Positions 1 to 6,162 of a stretch of 6,207 nucleotides of DNA are shown piece after piece. The notes beneath the pieces are model-generated. The model worked only from the letters and a program-made list of their open reading frames with translations, did not search any database and was not told where the DNA came from. Made by a program: the position numbers and the translations under genes. Position 1 is the first letter of the stretch; the number at the start of each line of letters is the position of its first letter. The DNA comes from an uncultured Prevotella sp. (lineage in GTDB: Bacteria; Bacteroidota; Bacteroidia; Bacteroidales; Bacteroidaceae), in assembly GCA_900543155.1 (NCBI GenBank), contig UQQN01000123.1, forward strand, positions 1 through 6,207, given 5' to 3'.

Positions 1-214
1 AAGAAATATCGGAGAATCATCGGAGGCAAGACGGAGATGTATCGAAACTCTAATGAGAAACCAAGGAAAAGGCGACCGAACAAAAACTTTATTTTTATTC
101 ACTTAAATTCAAATTGTTATGGCAAAATTTAGCAAGAATCTTACTGAAGTCTGCAAATGTCTGCCAGTGAACTTTTCGAAAGTTGCATATTTGCAAACAA
201 GTTGTATTTGCAAT
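1..214. other. Left flank, no supported gene
   Basis: AT-rich sequence downstream of the rnhB stop codon. All three forward frames from the left edge are open for a short stretch (stops near 51, 104 and 130). None gives a recognisable protein, and the longest uses AGA/AGG arginine codons that are unusual beside the CGT/CGC-rich genes here. It could hold the tail of a gene entering from the left, but nothing decides this. The rnhB-proximal half is rich in GCAAA/TTTGC words and small inverted repeats, listed separately. No clear T-run terminator is visible for the minus-strand transcript. Confidence 0.5.
170..213. repeat. Short inverted and direct repeats after rnhB
   Basis: Bases 170-184 form a perfect 6-bp inverted repeat (AACTTT, TCG, AAAGTT). 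Right after it, TTGCATATTTGCAA (183-196) is followed by the similar TTGTATTTGCAA (202-213), a degenerate direct repeat in which each copy ends in TATTTGCAA. Read from rnhB on the minus strand, the same bases could fold into weak hairpins just past the stop codon. That would suit a 3' end or a weak terminator, but there is no U-rich tail, so the role is open. Confidence 0.35.
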
Positions 215-826
215 TTATAGCGTTCCCTCAAAAGGCAATTCTTGTTCGCCTAGGCCTGCAAACGAACGACGATGAAAGGGGGTTAAACCATGTTCTGCGA
301 TGCCTTGGCGATGTTGCTTGGTGGGGTAACCCGCATTGCGGTCCCAACCGTAAAAAGGGTATTGTTGGTGAAGTTCGTGCATGTAGTCGTCGCGGTAGGT
401 CTTTGCCAAGATGGAGGCAGCGGCGATAGAGAGGTATTTGCCATCTCCTTTCACGATGGTTTGGTGAGCCACGTCCTTGTAAGGCTTAAAACGGTTGCCA
501 TCGACAATCACAAACTCAGGGCGCAGTTCAAGTTGGTCTAATGCGCGGTGCATCGCCAAAATTGATGCGTTGAGAATGTTTATCTCGTCAATTTCCTCGG
601 GTGTGACTACGCCCACCGCCCAAGCTAAGGCATCGCGTTCAATTTGTTGGCGAAGTGCGTAACGTCGTTTGGCAGTGAGTTTCTTTGAATCGTTGAGTTC
701 TTCGTTGTGATAGTCTTTGGGGAATATCACAGCAGCGGCATAAACGCTTCCTGCCAAGCAACCACGTCCTGCCTCGTCGCAGCCTGCTTCAATCAGTCCC
801 TCTTTGTTGTATATAGCTTCAAGCAT
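215..826 (-). CDS. rnhB: Ribonuclease HII
   Basis: Type 2 RNase H of 203 residues, a usual length for bacterial RNase HII. It cuts on the 5' side of ribonucleotides embedded in duplex DNA, starting ribonucleotide excision repair, and also cleaves RNA/DNA hybrids; it is cytosolic. The N-terminal motif DEAGRG (17-22) supplies Asp17 and Glu18 and the GRG loop that reads the ribose. Asp109 in VDGN and Asp128 in KGDGK complete the four-carboxylate metal site. The conserved AASILAK helix (135-141) and the GYPT motif with Tyr167 follow, then the EHG...HRRSF C-terminal signature (178-189). The ATG at 826 places DEAGRG at the normal distance from the N terminus. It begins 23 bp after sufS and is probably the last gene of the suf transcript, a positional rather than functional link. 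All catalytic residues are present. Confidence 0.97.
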   Translation of the reverse strand: MLEAIYNKEGLIEAGCDEAGRGCLAGSVYAAAVIFPKDYHNEELNDSKKLTAKRRYALRQQIERDALAWAVGVVTPEEIDEINILNASILAMHRALDQLELRPEFVIVDGNRFKPYKDVAHQTIVKGDGKYLSIAAASILAKTYRDDYMHELHQQYPFYGWDRNAGYPTKQHRQGIAEHGLTPFHRRSFAGLGEQELPFEGTL

Positions 827-849
827 ATTCGGTGAATGATGTAAGGGAA

Positions 850-2064
850 TTAAAACATTTTGCGTACACGGTCAATGCCAGCTACCAAGGCATCCACTTC
901 CTCACGCGTGTTGTAAAGTGCAAACGAAGCACGTGCCATGCCCTCCACACCGCAGCGCTGCATAAGGGGTTGTGCACAATGGTGTCCTGTGCGTATGGCA
1001 ATGCCTAGGCGGTCGAGCAAGGTGCCAAGGTCGAGCGGATGGATGTTGCCCACGTTGAATGCAATCACCGCATCTTTTTCGGGCGCTGTGCCGAAGAGGT
1101 GCATTTCGGGAATAAGTTGCATTTGCTCCATGGCATATTGCGTTAGGTCGTGCTCATGTTGCTGAATTTGATCCATACCCAATGCCGACACATAATCGAG
1201 TGCTACAGCCAAAGCATGGCTTCCTACATAGTCGGGCGTACCAGCCTCGAACTTAAAGGGTAGGCGTTCGTAGGTCGTTTTTTCGAACGATACGCGGGCA
1301 ATCATTTCGCCACCGCCTTGGTAGGGCGGCATGCGGTCGAGTAATTTCTCGCGTCCATAGAGTACACCAATTCCTGTAGGGCCATAAATTTTATGTCCGC
1401 TAAACACCAAGAAGTCGCAGTCCAAATCTTGCACATCCACTTTAAAGTGTGGCACACTCTGCGCACCATCTACCAAGAAGTGGGCACCATGTGCATGTGC
1501 TATTTCAGCCATGTGCTTCACAGGATTCACCGTGCCTAACACGTTGCTAACGTGTGCGCAGCAAACCAAGCGCGTGCGAGGTGTGAACAACTGTTCGTAT
1601 GCCTGTAAGTCGAGCACACCTTCGTCTGTCATGGGGATGACTTTAATAACAATCCCCTTGCGGTCGCGTAGTAATTGCCAAGGCACAATGTCGCTGTGGT
1701 GTTCCATTACCGTAACAATTACCTCGTCGCCTTCATGTAAGAAAGCATCGCCATACGAACTCGCAACCAAATTAAGACTTTCGGTGGTTCCGCGCGTAAA
1801 GATAACCTCGCTAATGGCGCGAGCGTTAATAAACTGGCGCACCGTTTCGCGAGCAGCCTCGTGCAGGTCGGTAGCCTGTTGCGACAGATAATGCACACCG
1901 CGGTGTACGTTGGCATTTACAGAGTAATATTCGTTGGCAATGGCCTCGACTACGCAGCGTGGCTTTTGCGTGGTTGCTGCATTGTCAAGGTAAACCAAGG
2001 GGCGCTTGTAAACCTCGCGTCCAAGTATGGGGAAGTCCTTGCGGACGGTTTCAATGTTGTACAT
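850..2064 (-). CDS. sufS: SufS-type cysteine desulfurase
   Basis: Pyridoxal-phosphate enzyme that takes sulfur from L-cysteine, giving alanine and an enzyme-bound persulfide for iron-sulfur cluster assembly; cytosolic. With the ATG at 2064 it is 404 residues, close to E. coli SufS. An in-frame TTG two codons upstream (2070) is a less likely start. Visible landmarks in this numbering are the YLDNAATTQKP motif near 25-35, His122 in MEHHSD (expected to stack on the cofactor), the cofactor region DGAQS (199-203), Lys225 in SGHKIYGPTG (the Schiff-base lysine), and Cys363 in RTGHHCAQP (the persulfide cysteine). This short RTGHHC loop and the overall length mark the group II SufS/CsdA type rather than IscS/NifS. 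It lies 57 bp after sufD. No SufE or SufU, which normally accept the sulfur from SufS, is seen here. Confidence 0.96.
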   Translation of the reverse strand: MYNIETVRKDFPILGREVYKRPLVYLDNAATTQKPRCVVEAIANEYYSVNANVHRGVHYLSQQATDLHEAARETVRQFINARAISEVIFTRGTTESLNLVASSYGDAFLHEGDEVIVTVMEHHSDIVPWQLLRDRKGIVIKVIPMTDEGVLDLQAYEQLFTPRTRLVCCAHVSNVLGTVNPVKHMAEIAHAHGAHFLVDGAQSVPHFKVDVQDLDCDFLVFSGHKIYGPTGIGVLYGREKLLDRMPPYQGGGEMIARVSFEKTTYERLPFKFEAGTPDYVGSHALAVALDYVSALGMDQIQQHEHDLTQYAMEQMQLIPEMHLFGTAPEKDAVIAFNVGNIHPLDLGTLLDRLGIAIRTGHHCAQPLMQRCGVEGMARASFALYNTREEVDALVAGIDRVRKMF

Positions 2065-2121
2065 GTGCAAAACTTTAAGAGGGGCTCTTGCTGAAACATC
2101 AGGTGCCGAGCTCCCATATTC

Positions 2122-3498
2122 TTATCCCTTCTTTCCGCAGCCTGTGCAAGCGTGGCAATGTTGTCCTAACTCTTTACGGAAACGGAGTTCAACGAGGTGC
2201 GAGAGTCTGTCGTGCAGATGCTCAATGTCTACATGACGCAACACATCGTTGATAAAGGCATGTTGAAGCAACAATCGGGCTTCGTCTTCGGGGATGCCAC
2301 GTTGACGCATGTAAAATAGTGCGCCTTCGTCGAGTTTACCAATGGTAGAGCCGTGATTACACTTTACGTCGTCGGCATAAATCTCGAGCATGGGTTGGCT
2401 AAAAGCACGTGCAGTTGGGGTTACGCAGATGTTTGCGTTAGTTTGTTCTGAGGCTGTTTGTTGTGCTCCAGGTGCCACATACACTTTACCGGCAAAGGCA
2501 CCTTTGCTCTGTCCGTCGAGCACGTATTTATAGAGCATATCGCTGGTGCATTTGGGCGACAGATGTTCCACCAAAATGTTATTGTCTACACGTTGTTCGC
2601 CATCAGCAATTACGGCACCATAAAGTTCAGCTCGCGCATCCTCACCACGCAGACGCACGTCTAAGCGGTTTCGGCTTTTGCCACAGGTCAGCACAACGCC
2701 ATCATAGCTAATGCGGCTTTTGGCTTGTTGCTCTACGTAGAGTGTCGAAAAACGTGTGGTGTTATCGTTCGTCTCTTCGATGCTGTAGATGTTTACGTGT
2801 GCTCCCTTTTCGGCATACGCTTCAATTACTTGCGTAGTCAAATATTTGTGGTCTCCTTCTGCATGATCGCAGAAAAGAACAGAGCCTTGTGCCCCCTCTT
2901 CGGCAATAATTAGCACACGGCGCACACACATCAAGTCGATGCGAGCCGACACCACGTTAACCACCTGAATAGGCGCCTTAAGCACAGCGTTCTTGGGCAG
3001 ATAAATGAGCAAACCATCTTGTGCCAATAGGGTGTTGAGCAAGGTTACGCCATCGTGTCCTGTGCGGAAATCACGATCTTCTGCTGCAGCACGGTTATAA
3101 TATTTTTCGAGCAATTCGGGGTGCGAGGCAGCCACCTTGCTAAACGAACTCACAATCACCCCTTCGGGCAAAAGTGCGTAGGAACTCTGCGGAGCCTCTG
3201 CAGGCATATCGTTTACCACAAAGAAGAGCGATGTGCTCAAGTTGGGCACGTTACATTTAAACGTAGCATACGGATCGACATCCATAGGCTTACGTAGTAA
3301 GTTAAGTCCAAAGTCGGGTGCAAAAGCCTCGTTCGCATCCGTATATTTGTAGCGTTCCACCTTATGAGTGGGCAAGCCTTGCTCGCGGAGCAAGTTCGCA
3401 GCTGTTTCGCGTTGAAGGTTCATCACCTGGCAGCTGCCATTGTCCACCAAGTCGCGGTGTTGGCTGTAAATGTCGGTATATTGTTTATAGCTCTCCAT
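2122..3498 (-). CDS. sufD: SUF scaffold protein SufD
   Basis: Component of the SufBCD scaffold that assembles iron-sulfur clusters in the cytosol. It is 458 residues, somewhat longer than E. coli SufD. The N-terminal part carries the SufD-like VERYKYTD segment (48-55). The right-handed beta-helix core runs roughly from 170 to 390, ending in DDVKCNHGSTIG (376-387), with Cys380 and His382. In E. coli this stretch holds the SufD histidine that works with a SufB cysteine at the heterodimer interface. A helical SufC-binding region follows (EGALFYMRQRGI, 391-402). The protein ends in an unusual tail with Cys448, Cys451 and Cys454 (CxxCxxC) flanked by His447 and His449, which could bind metal. Its start lies 5 bp after the sufC stop. 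The N-terminal KYT segment and the lack of SufB hallmark sequences favour SufD over SufB, and the gene order sufC-sufD-sufS agrees. Confidence 0.94.
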   Translation of the reverse strand: MESYKQYTDIYSQHRDLVDNGSCQVMNLQRETAANLLREQGLPTHKVERYKYTDANEAFAPDFGLNLLRKPMDVDPYATFKCNVPNLSTSLFFVVNDMPAEAPQSSYALLPEGVIVSSFSKVAASHPELLEKYYNRAAAEDRDFRTGHDGVTLLNTLLAQDGLLIYLPKNAVLKAPIQVVNVVSARIDLMCVRRVLIIAEEGAQGSVLFCDHAEGDHKYLTTQVIEAYAEKGAHVNIYSIEETNDNTTRFSTLYVEQQAKSRISYDGVVLTCGKSRNRLDVRLRGEDARAELYGAVIADGEQRVDNNILVEHLSPKCTSDMLYKYVLDGQSKGAFAGKVYVAPGAQQTASEQTNANICVTPTARAFSQPMLEIYADDVKCNHGSTIGKLDEGALFYMRQRGIPEDEARLLLQHAFINDVLRHVDIEHLHDRLSHLVELRFRKELGQHCHACTGCGKKG

Positions 3499-3503
3499 GA
3501 TGC

Positions 3504-4262
3504 TTACGCCTCCTCTTCAATGCTGTTAACAATCCAATCGAAACCTTTTTCTTCAATGTCGTAACCCAATTGTGCTGTGCCTTCCTTCACCACGCGACCT
3601 TTCACAAGCACATGCACAAAGTCGGGCTTCAAGTAATCGAGCATGCGTTGGTAGTGGGTAATTACCATGGCGCTGGTGTGTTCGTTGCGCAGCATATTAA
3701 AGCCCTCAGCCACAATGCGAAGTGCGTCAACATCAAGTCCTGAGTCAGTTTCGTCGAGGATAGAGAATTTAGGTTCGAGCACAGCCATTTGGAAGATTTC
3801 GTTGCGCTTGCGTTCGCCGCCCGAGAACCCCTCGTTCACACCACGGCTCATAAAGTGAGCATCAAGTCCTACGAGTTTACGTTTCTCCTTTAAGAGCTTT
3901 AAAAATTCGCTAGCAGCGATAGGTTCTTCGCCAAAATACTTGCGTTTTGCGTTGAGTGCTGCACGCATAAAGTTGGTCATAGAAACTCCAGGAATTTCGG
4001 TAGGTGCTTGGAACGACATAAAGATGCCCTCGTGTGCACGGTCCTCGGGCGGCAAGGCCAAAAGGTCTTTCCCATTAAAGGTGATAGAGCCCTCAGTTAC
4101 TTCGTATTTAGGGTTACCCACCAAGACATTGCTCAGTGTGCTTTTTCCCGAGCCATTCGGCCCCATTAACACGTGTACTTCTCCGTCGCGGATAGTGAGG
4201 TTTACACCGCGTAATATTTCTTTGCCTTCAACCGAGGCGTGCAAGTTCTTTATTTCAAGCAT
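3504..4262 (-). CDS. sufC: SUF ATPase SufC
   Basis: ABC-type ATPase of the cytosolic SufBCD scaffold. ATP binding and dimerisation of SufC drive the conformational change in SufB-SufD needed for cluster assembly. It has no membrane partner. At 252 residues it has normal length. Visible motifs are Walker A GPNGSGKST (34-42), the Q-loop Gln85 in MSFQAP, the SufC-type signature FSGGERKR (146-153), Walker B ending SILDETDSGLD with Asp170 and Glu171, and the H-loop His203 in ITHYQR. The ILDETDSGLD sequence, in place of the usual LDEPT, is characteristic of SufC. It is the first gene of the minus-strand cluster. The A-rich leader before the ATG at 4262 has no Shine-Dalgarno sequence, as is common in Bacteroidetes. 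sufB, which in many relatives sits immediately upstream, is absent here. Confidence 0.97.
   Translation of the reverse strand: MLEIKNLHASVEGKEILRGVNLTIRDGEVHVLMGPNGSGKSTLSNVLVGNPKYEVTEGSITFNGKDLLALPPEDRAHEGIFMSFQAPTEIPGVSMTNFMRAALNAKRKYFGEEPIAASEFLKLLKEKRKLVGLDAHFMSRGVNEGFSGGERKRNEIFQMAVLEPKFSILDETDSGLDVDALRIVAEGFNMLRNEHTSAMVITHYQRMLDYLKPDFVHVLVKGRVVKEGTAQLGYDIEEKGFDWIVNSIEEEA
3509..3515 (-). promoter_or_regulatory. Shine-Dalgarno site of sufD inside sufC
   Basis: The minus strand reads GAGGAGG here, 10 bases before the sufD ATG at 3498. It is built from the last Glu-Glu-Ala codons of sufC. It stands out because most starts in this window lack a Shine-Dalgarno sequence. It supports the chosen sufD start and suggests translational coupling of sufC and sufD. 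Alternatively it is only a by-product of the acidic SufC C terminus. Confidence 0.5.
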
Positions 4263-4293
4263 TTTAGTATGTCTTTGTTACGTTTTTAGAAGA

Positions 4294-4301
4294 CAAAATT
4301 A
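4294..4301 (-). promoter_or_regulatory. Candidate suf operon promoter (-7 element)
   Basis: The minus strand reads TAATTTTG, an exact match to the Bacteroidetes -7 consensus TAnnTTTG. It would start transcription near 4290 and give sufC a leader of about 25-30 bases. No good -33 TTTG is visible at the expected distance. A second match, TATTTTTG at 4356-4363 on the same strand, could give a longer leader of roughly 90 bases. The position suggests that sufC is the first gene of its transcript. Confidence 0.5.
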
Positions 4302-4303
4302 GC

Positions 4304-4321
4304 AATTTCTTTTCAGAAATT
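4304..4321. promoter_or_regulatory. Perfect inverted repeat beside the suf promoter
   Basis: AATTTCT and AGAAATT are separated by TTTC, a perfect 7-bp inverted repeat with a 4-base spacer. It abuts the upstream side of the candidate suf -7 element, where the -33 region would lie, which is a suitable place for a repressor or activator. No known operator was recognised. In AT-rich intergenic DNA a repeat of this size can also arise by chance. Confidence 0.35.
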
Positions 4322-4379
4322 CCGCTTTCGCGCACGTTTTATATGTGTGTATAGTCAAAAATAGCATTTTGTAGGGTAG

Positions 4380-4413
4380 TTTGTGAGGATGTGCAAAATA
4401 AAGTGTACCTTTG
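4380..4413 (+). promoter_or_regulatory. trhA promoter, Bacteroidetes type
   Basis: TTTG at 4380-4383 and TACCTTTG at 4406-4413 match the -33 TTTG and -7 TAnnTTTG elements of Bacteroidetes, with a 22-base spacer. The predicted transcription start is near 4417, only a few bases before the ATG codons at 4419 and 4428. This excludes the in-frame GTG at 4383 and ATG at 4389, which lie inside the promoter. Confidence 0.65.
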
Positions 4414-4418
4414 TGCCC

Positions 4419-5051
4419 ATGAACGCAATGAGCAAACGTACGGGCGAAGAACGCTTTAACACGCTCACGCACTTAGCAGGCGTGGTCTTTACGCTCGTCG
4501 CCGCATGGTTTATTCTGCGGTTGGGATATAGCAGTGGGTGGAAGAATGCCTTTGGCACCACTTTTTTTACTTGTGGCATGCTATTGATGTATGCTGCCAG
4601 CACCCTTTATCACTGGTGGTTGCCAGGCAAGGGTAAACGTGTGTTGCGTGTGCTCGACCACGTGAGCATCTATGTGATGATTGCCGCCTCTTACACCCCT
4701 GTGTGTATCGGTGTGGTAGGGGGTGCGATAGGTTGGACCGTCTTTGGCATACTATGGGCAGTGGTATTAGGTGGCACTGTGTATAAGATTACCGCCATGG
4801 GACGTTGGCCACGACTCTCGTTATTGCTCTACCTCATTATGGGGTGGACCTTTGTGTTTATAGCCGAACCTGTGTGTACACGTATCTCTACGTCCGCACT
4901 CATTAGTCTATTTGCCGAAGGTTTGTTTTACACCTCGGGCACTTATTTCTTTGCCCACGACTCGCGTCCTTATTATCATGGCATTTGGCACATCTTTGTG
5001 TTGCTCGGTTCGGTGGCACATTGGCTCGCCATACTCCTAATTTTGCAATAA
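4419..5051 (+). CDS. trhA: PAQR/hemolysin III family membrane protein
   Basis: Integral inner-membrane protein of the hemolysin III (YqfA/TrhA, PAQR-like) family. Bacterial members are linked to membrane lipid homeostasis; the old name comes from a hemolysin phenotype. With the ATG at 4419 it has 210 residues; the ATG at 4428 (207 residues, starting MSKRTGEE) is equally plausible. Seven hydrophobic helices can be read at about 19-36, 45-63, 80-100, 104-122, 132-150, 158-178 and 190-209. The metal-site residues of this superfamily are all present: Ser61 and His65 in STLYH (helix 2), Asp80 in LDH (start of helix 3), and His187 and His191 in HGIWH (before helix 7). These predict a zinc-bound hydrolase-like site, with the substrate unknown. 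It is the first gene of the plus-strand cluster and has its own promoter. Confidence 0.93.
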   Translation: MNAMSKRTGEERFNTLTHLAGVVFTLVAAWFILRLGYSSGWKNAFGTTFFTCGMLLMYAASTLYHWWLPGKGKRVLRVLDHVSIYVMIAASYTPVCIGVVGGAIGWTVFGILWAVVLGGTVYKITAMGRWPRLSLLLYLIMGWTFVFIAEPVCTRISTSALISLFAEGLFYTSGTYFFAHDSRPYYHGIWHIFVLLGSVAHWLAILLILQ

Positions 5052-5065
5052 AAGGGCGTGGTACT

Positions 5066-5096
5066 AAATTTTTAGGATTTACACATTTAAAAATTT
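5066..5096. repeat. AT-only inverted repeat upstream of ridA
   Basis: AAATTTTTA (5066-5074) and TAAAAATTT (5088-5096) are perfect 9-base arms around a 13-base spacer, in the 53 bp between trhA and ridA. The arms contain no G or C, so the hairpin would be weak. It could be part of a ridA promoter or a weak trhA 3' end, or simply low-complexity sequence. The A-rich stretch that follows, up to the ATG at 5105, resembles a normal Bacteroidetes translation leader. Confidence 0.25.
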
Positions 5097-5104
5097 CAAT
5101 AAAA

Positions 5105-5482
5105 ATGAAAACAGCAATTTCTACAACTCAGGCTCCTGCAGCCATTGGTCCTTATAGTCAGGCAATCGAAGCCAACGGCACCATTTATGTGTCAGGTCAA
5201 CTCCCCATCAATCCTGCTACAGGCGAGTTTGCCGAAGGCGGTATTAAGGAACTCACTGCGCAGTCGCTTACCAATATTAAGAACATCCTTGCTGAGGCTG
5301 GACTCACTATGGCAAATGTAGTGAAAACCAGTGTGTTCTTGGCAGATATGGCAGATTTTGCCGAGATGAACGAGGTGTATGCACAGTTCTTTAGCGCTCC
5401 CTTCCCTGCACGTTCTGCAGTGGCAGTAAAAACTTTGCCTAAGGGAGCACGTATTGAAATTGAATGCATTGCCGTGAAGTGA
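5105..5482 (+). CDS. ridA: RidA enamine/imine deaminase
   Basis: Small cytosolic protein of the RidA/YjgF/YER057c family, normally a trimer. It hydrolyses reactive enamine and imine intermediates, such as 2-aminoacrylate released by PLP-dependent serine and threonine dehydratases, to keto acids and ammonia, protecting PLP enzymes from damage. The product is 125 residues, the standard length. Visible landmarks are AIGPYSQA with Tyr17, the segment VSGQLPINP (29-37), Arg103 in FPARSAV, which binds the carboxylate of the intermediate, and IEIECIAVK with Glu118/Glu120. The presence of the arginine places it in the RidA subgroup with deaminase activity. The ATG at 5105, behind an A-rich leader, is chosen because it gives the family N terminus; the frame is open further upstream into trhA but that part is not family-like. 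The stop overlaps the next start (TGATG). Confidence 0.96.
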   Translation: MKTAISTTQAPAAIGPYSQAIEANGTIYVSGQLPINPATGEFAEGGIKELTAQSLTNIKNILAEAGLTMANVVKTSVFLADMADFAEMNEVYAQFFSAPFPARSAVAVKTLPKGARIEIECIAVK

Positions 5483-6012
5483 TGCAGAAGATAGGCGTTT
5501 TTCTTTCGTCGAAGAGCGATTTGCCCGAAAGCTATGTGCAAGCAGCTCGCGAGGTGGGAGCCTTGATAGGTCGCACGGGGCGCACCTTGGTTTATGGTGG
5601 TGCGCGTAAGGGACTTATGGAAGTGCTTGCACAGAGCGTGAAGGAAAATGGCGGACGGGTGTATGGCATGGTGCCCGATATCATTGTAGATCGTGGTCTT
5701 GTGAGCGACACCCTCGATGTGACATTCCGTTGTGTGGACTTGAGCGACCGTAAGGCAATGATGAATCGCGAGAGCGAGGTACTTGTTGCTTTACCAGGTG
5801 GTATTGGTACACTCGACGAGGTTTTTACGGTTATGGCTAATGCCGTGATAGGCATCGGTCGTCAGCCCGTAGTGTTCTATAACGTGGATGGTTGTTGGGA
5901 TGCAGTGCTTGCCGCCCTAACCAATCTTTTTGAGCAAGGCTTAGTAAGTGGTGAACCCGCTGATTATTATAGCGTAGCCACAAACATTGCCGAACTCGAA
6001 GCCTTGTTATAA
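5482..6012 (+). CDS. LOG family phosphoribohydrolase
   Basis: Rossmann-like protein of the LOG (Lonely Guy, TIGR00730, formerly 'lysine decarboxylase-like') family. Characterised members split N6-modified AMP, and in some bacteria AMP itself, into free base and ribose 5-phosphate. The true bacterial substrate here is unknown, and it is not a lysine decarboxylase. The 176 residues show an N-terminal IGVFLSS strand (4-10), YGGARKGLM (38-46), SDRKAMM with Arg90 and Lys91, and the signature PGGIGTLDE (105-113) with Glu113. Arg90 and Glu113 fit the expected catalytic and binding pair. The ATG at 5482 overlaps the ridA stop by one base, which decides the start over an ATG at 5464 inside ridA. This overlap predicts coupled translation with RidA. 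Confidence 0.93.
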   Translation: MQKIGVFLSSKSDLPESYVQAAREVGALIGRTGRTLVYGGARKGLMEVLAQSVKENGGRVYGMVPDIIVDRGLVSDTLDVTFRCVDLSDRKAMMNRESEVLVALPGGIGTLDEVFTVMANAVIGIGRQPVVFYNVDGCWDAVLAALTNLFEQGLVSGEPADYYSVATNIAELEALL

Positions 6013-6030
6013 GCGCTTTTTTGAAAAATT

Positions 6031-6074
6031 GGATTTTTAGAAAATTCACCCTGTGCCTAGGGTGTTCAAAATCC
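6031..6074 (+). terminator. Possible 3' end hairpin after the LOG gene
   Basis: CACCCT (6047-6052) and AGGGTG (6059-6064) form a 6-bp stem with a 6-base loop, enclosed by a second helix of GGATTTT (6031-6037) with AAAATCC (6068-6074). It begins 19 bases after the LOG stop codon, where a transcript end is expected. There is no T-run directly after the inner stem, so intrinsic termination is uncertain. It could instead be a processing or stability hairpin. Confidence 0.35.
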
Positions 6075-6135
6075 ATGATATTTTCGGCACGGTTTTGTAG
6101 GATTTTGATGTCGATGAGTAGCATGATTAAATGGG

Positions 6136-6153
6136 TTACCCCGTTAGGGGTAA
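6136..6153. repeat. Perfect stem-loop TTACCCC/GGGGTAA
   Basis: TTACCCC, loop GTTA, and GGGGTAA form a perfect 7-bp stem with a tetraloop. It lies 124 bases after the LOG stop, in gene-free sequence just before the repeat at the right edge. It could be a leader structure for a gene beyond the window, a terminator for one on the minus strand, or part of a repeat element. No family was recognised. Confidence 0.45.
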
Positions 6154-6162
6154 GATAAGGTA

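Noticed and set aside
1..132. Open frame from the left edge as the tail of a gene
   Set aside because: The 43 codons show no family resemblance and their arginine codon choice is unlike the neighbouring genes. Two other frames are also partly open, so no frame is preferred.
1511..1891. 126-codon plus-strand open frame inside sufS
   Set aside because: It is a shadow of the strongly conserved sufS coding strand, rich in Ser, Cys and Arg with no domain.
2065..2070. TTG start for sufS two codons upstream
   Set aside because: The ATG at 2064 is in frame, gives the usual SufS length and is the more usual start codon.
4355..4603. 82-codon minus-strand open frame over the trhA start
   Set aside because: It runs antisense to the conserved first part of trhA and through the divergent promoter region, with no family-like sequence.
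4985..5104. Upstream extension of the ridA frame into trhA
   Set aside because: RidA proteins begin near the MKTAIS start at 5105. The extension overlaps the conserved last helix of trhA in another frame.
5837..6124. 95-codon minus-strand open frame over the right flank and the LOG 3' end
   Set aside because: Most of it is antisense to the well-supported LOG gene. It shows no recognisable domain, and its N-terminal part is made of the inverted repeats in the flank.
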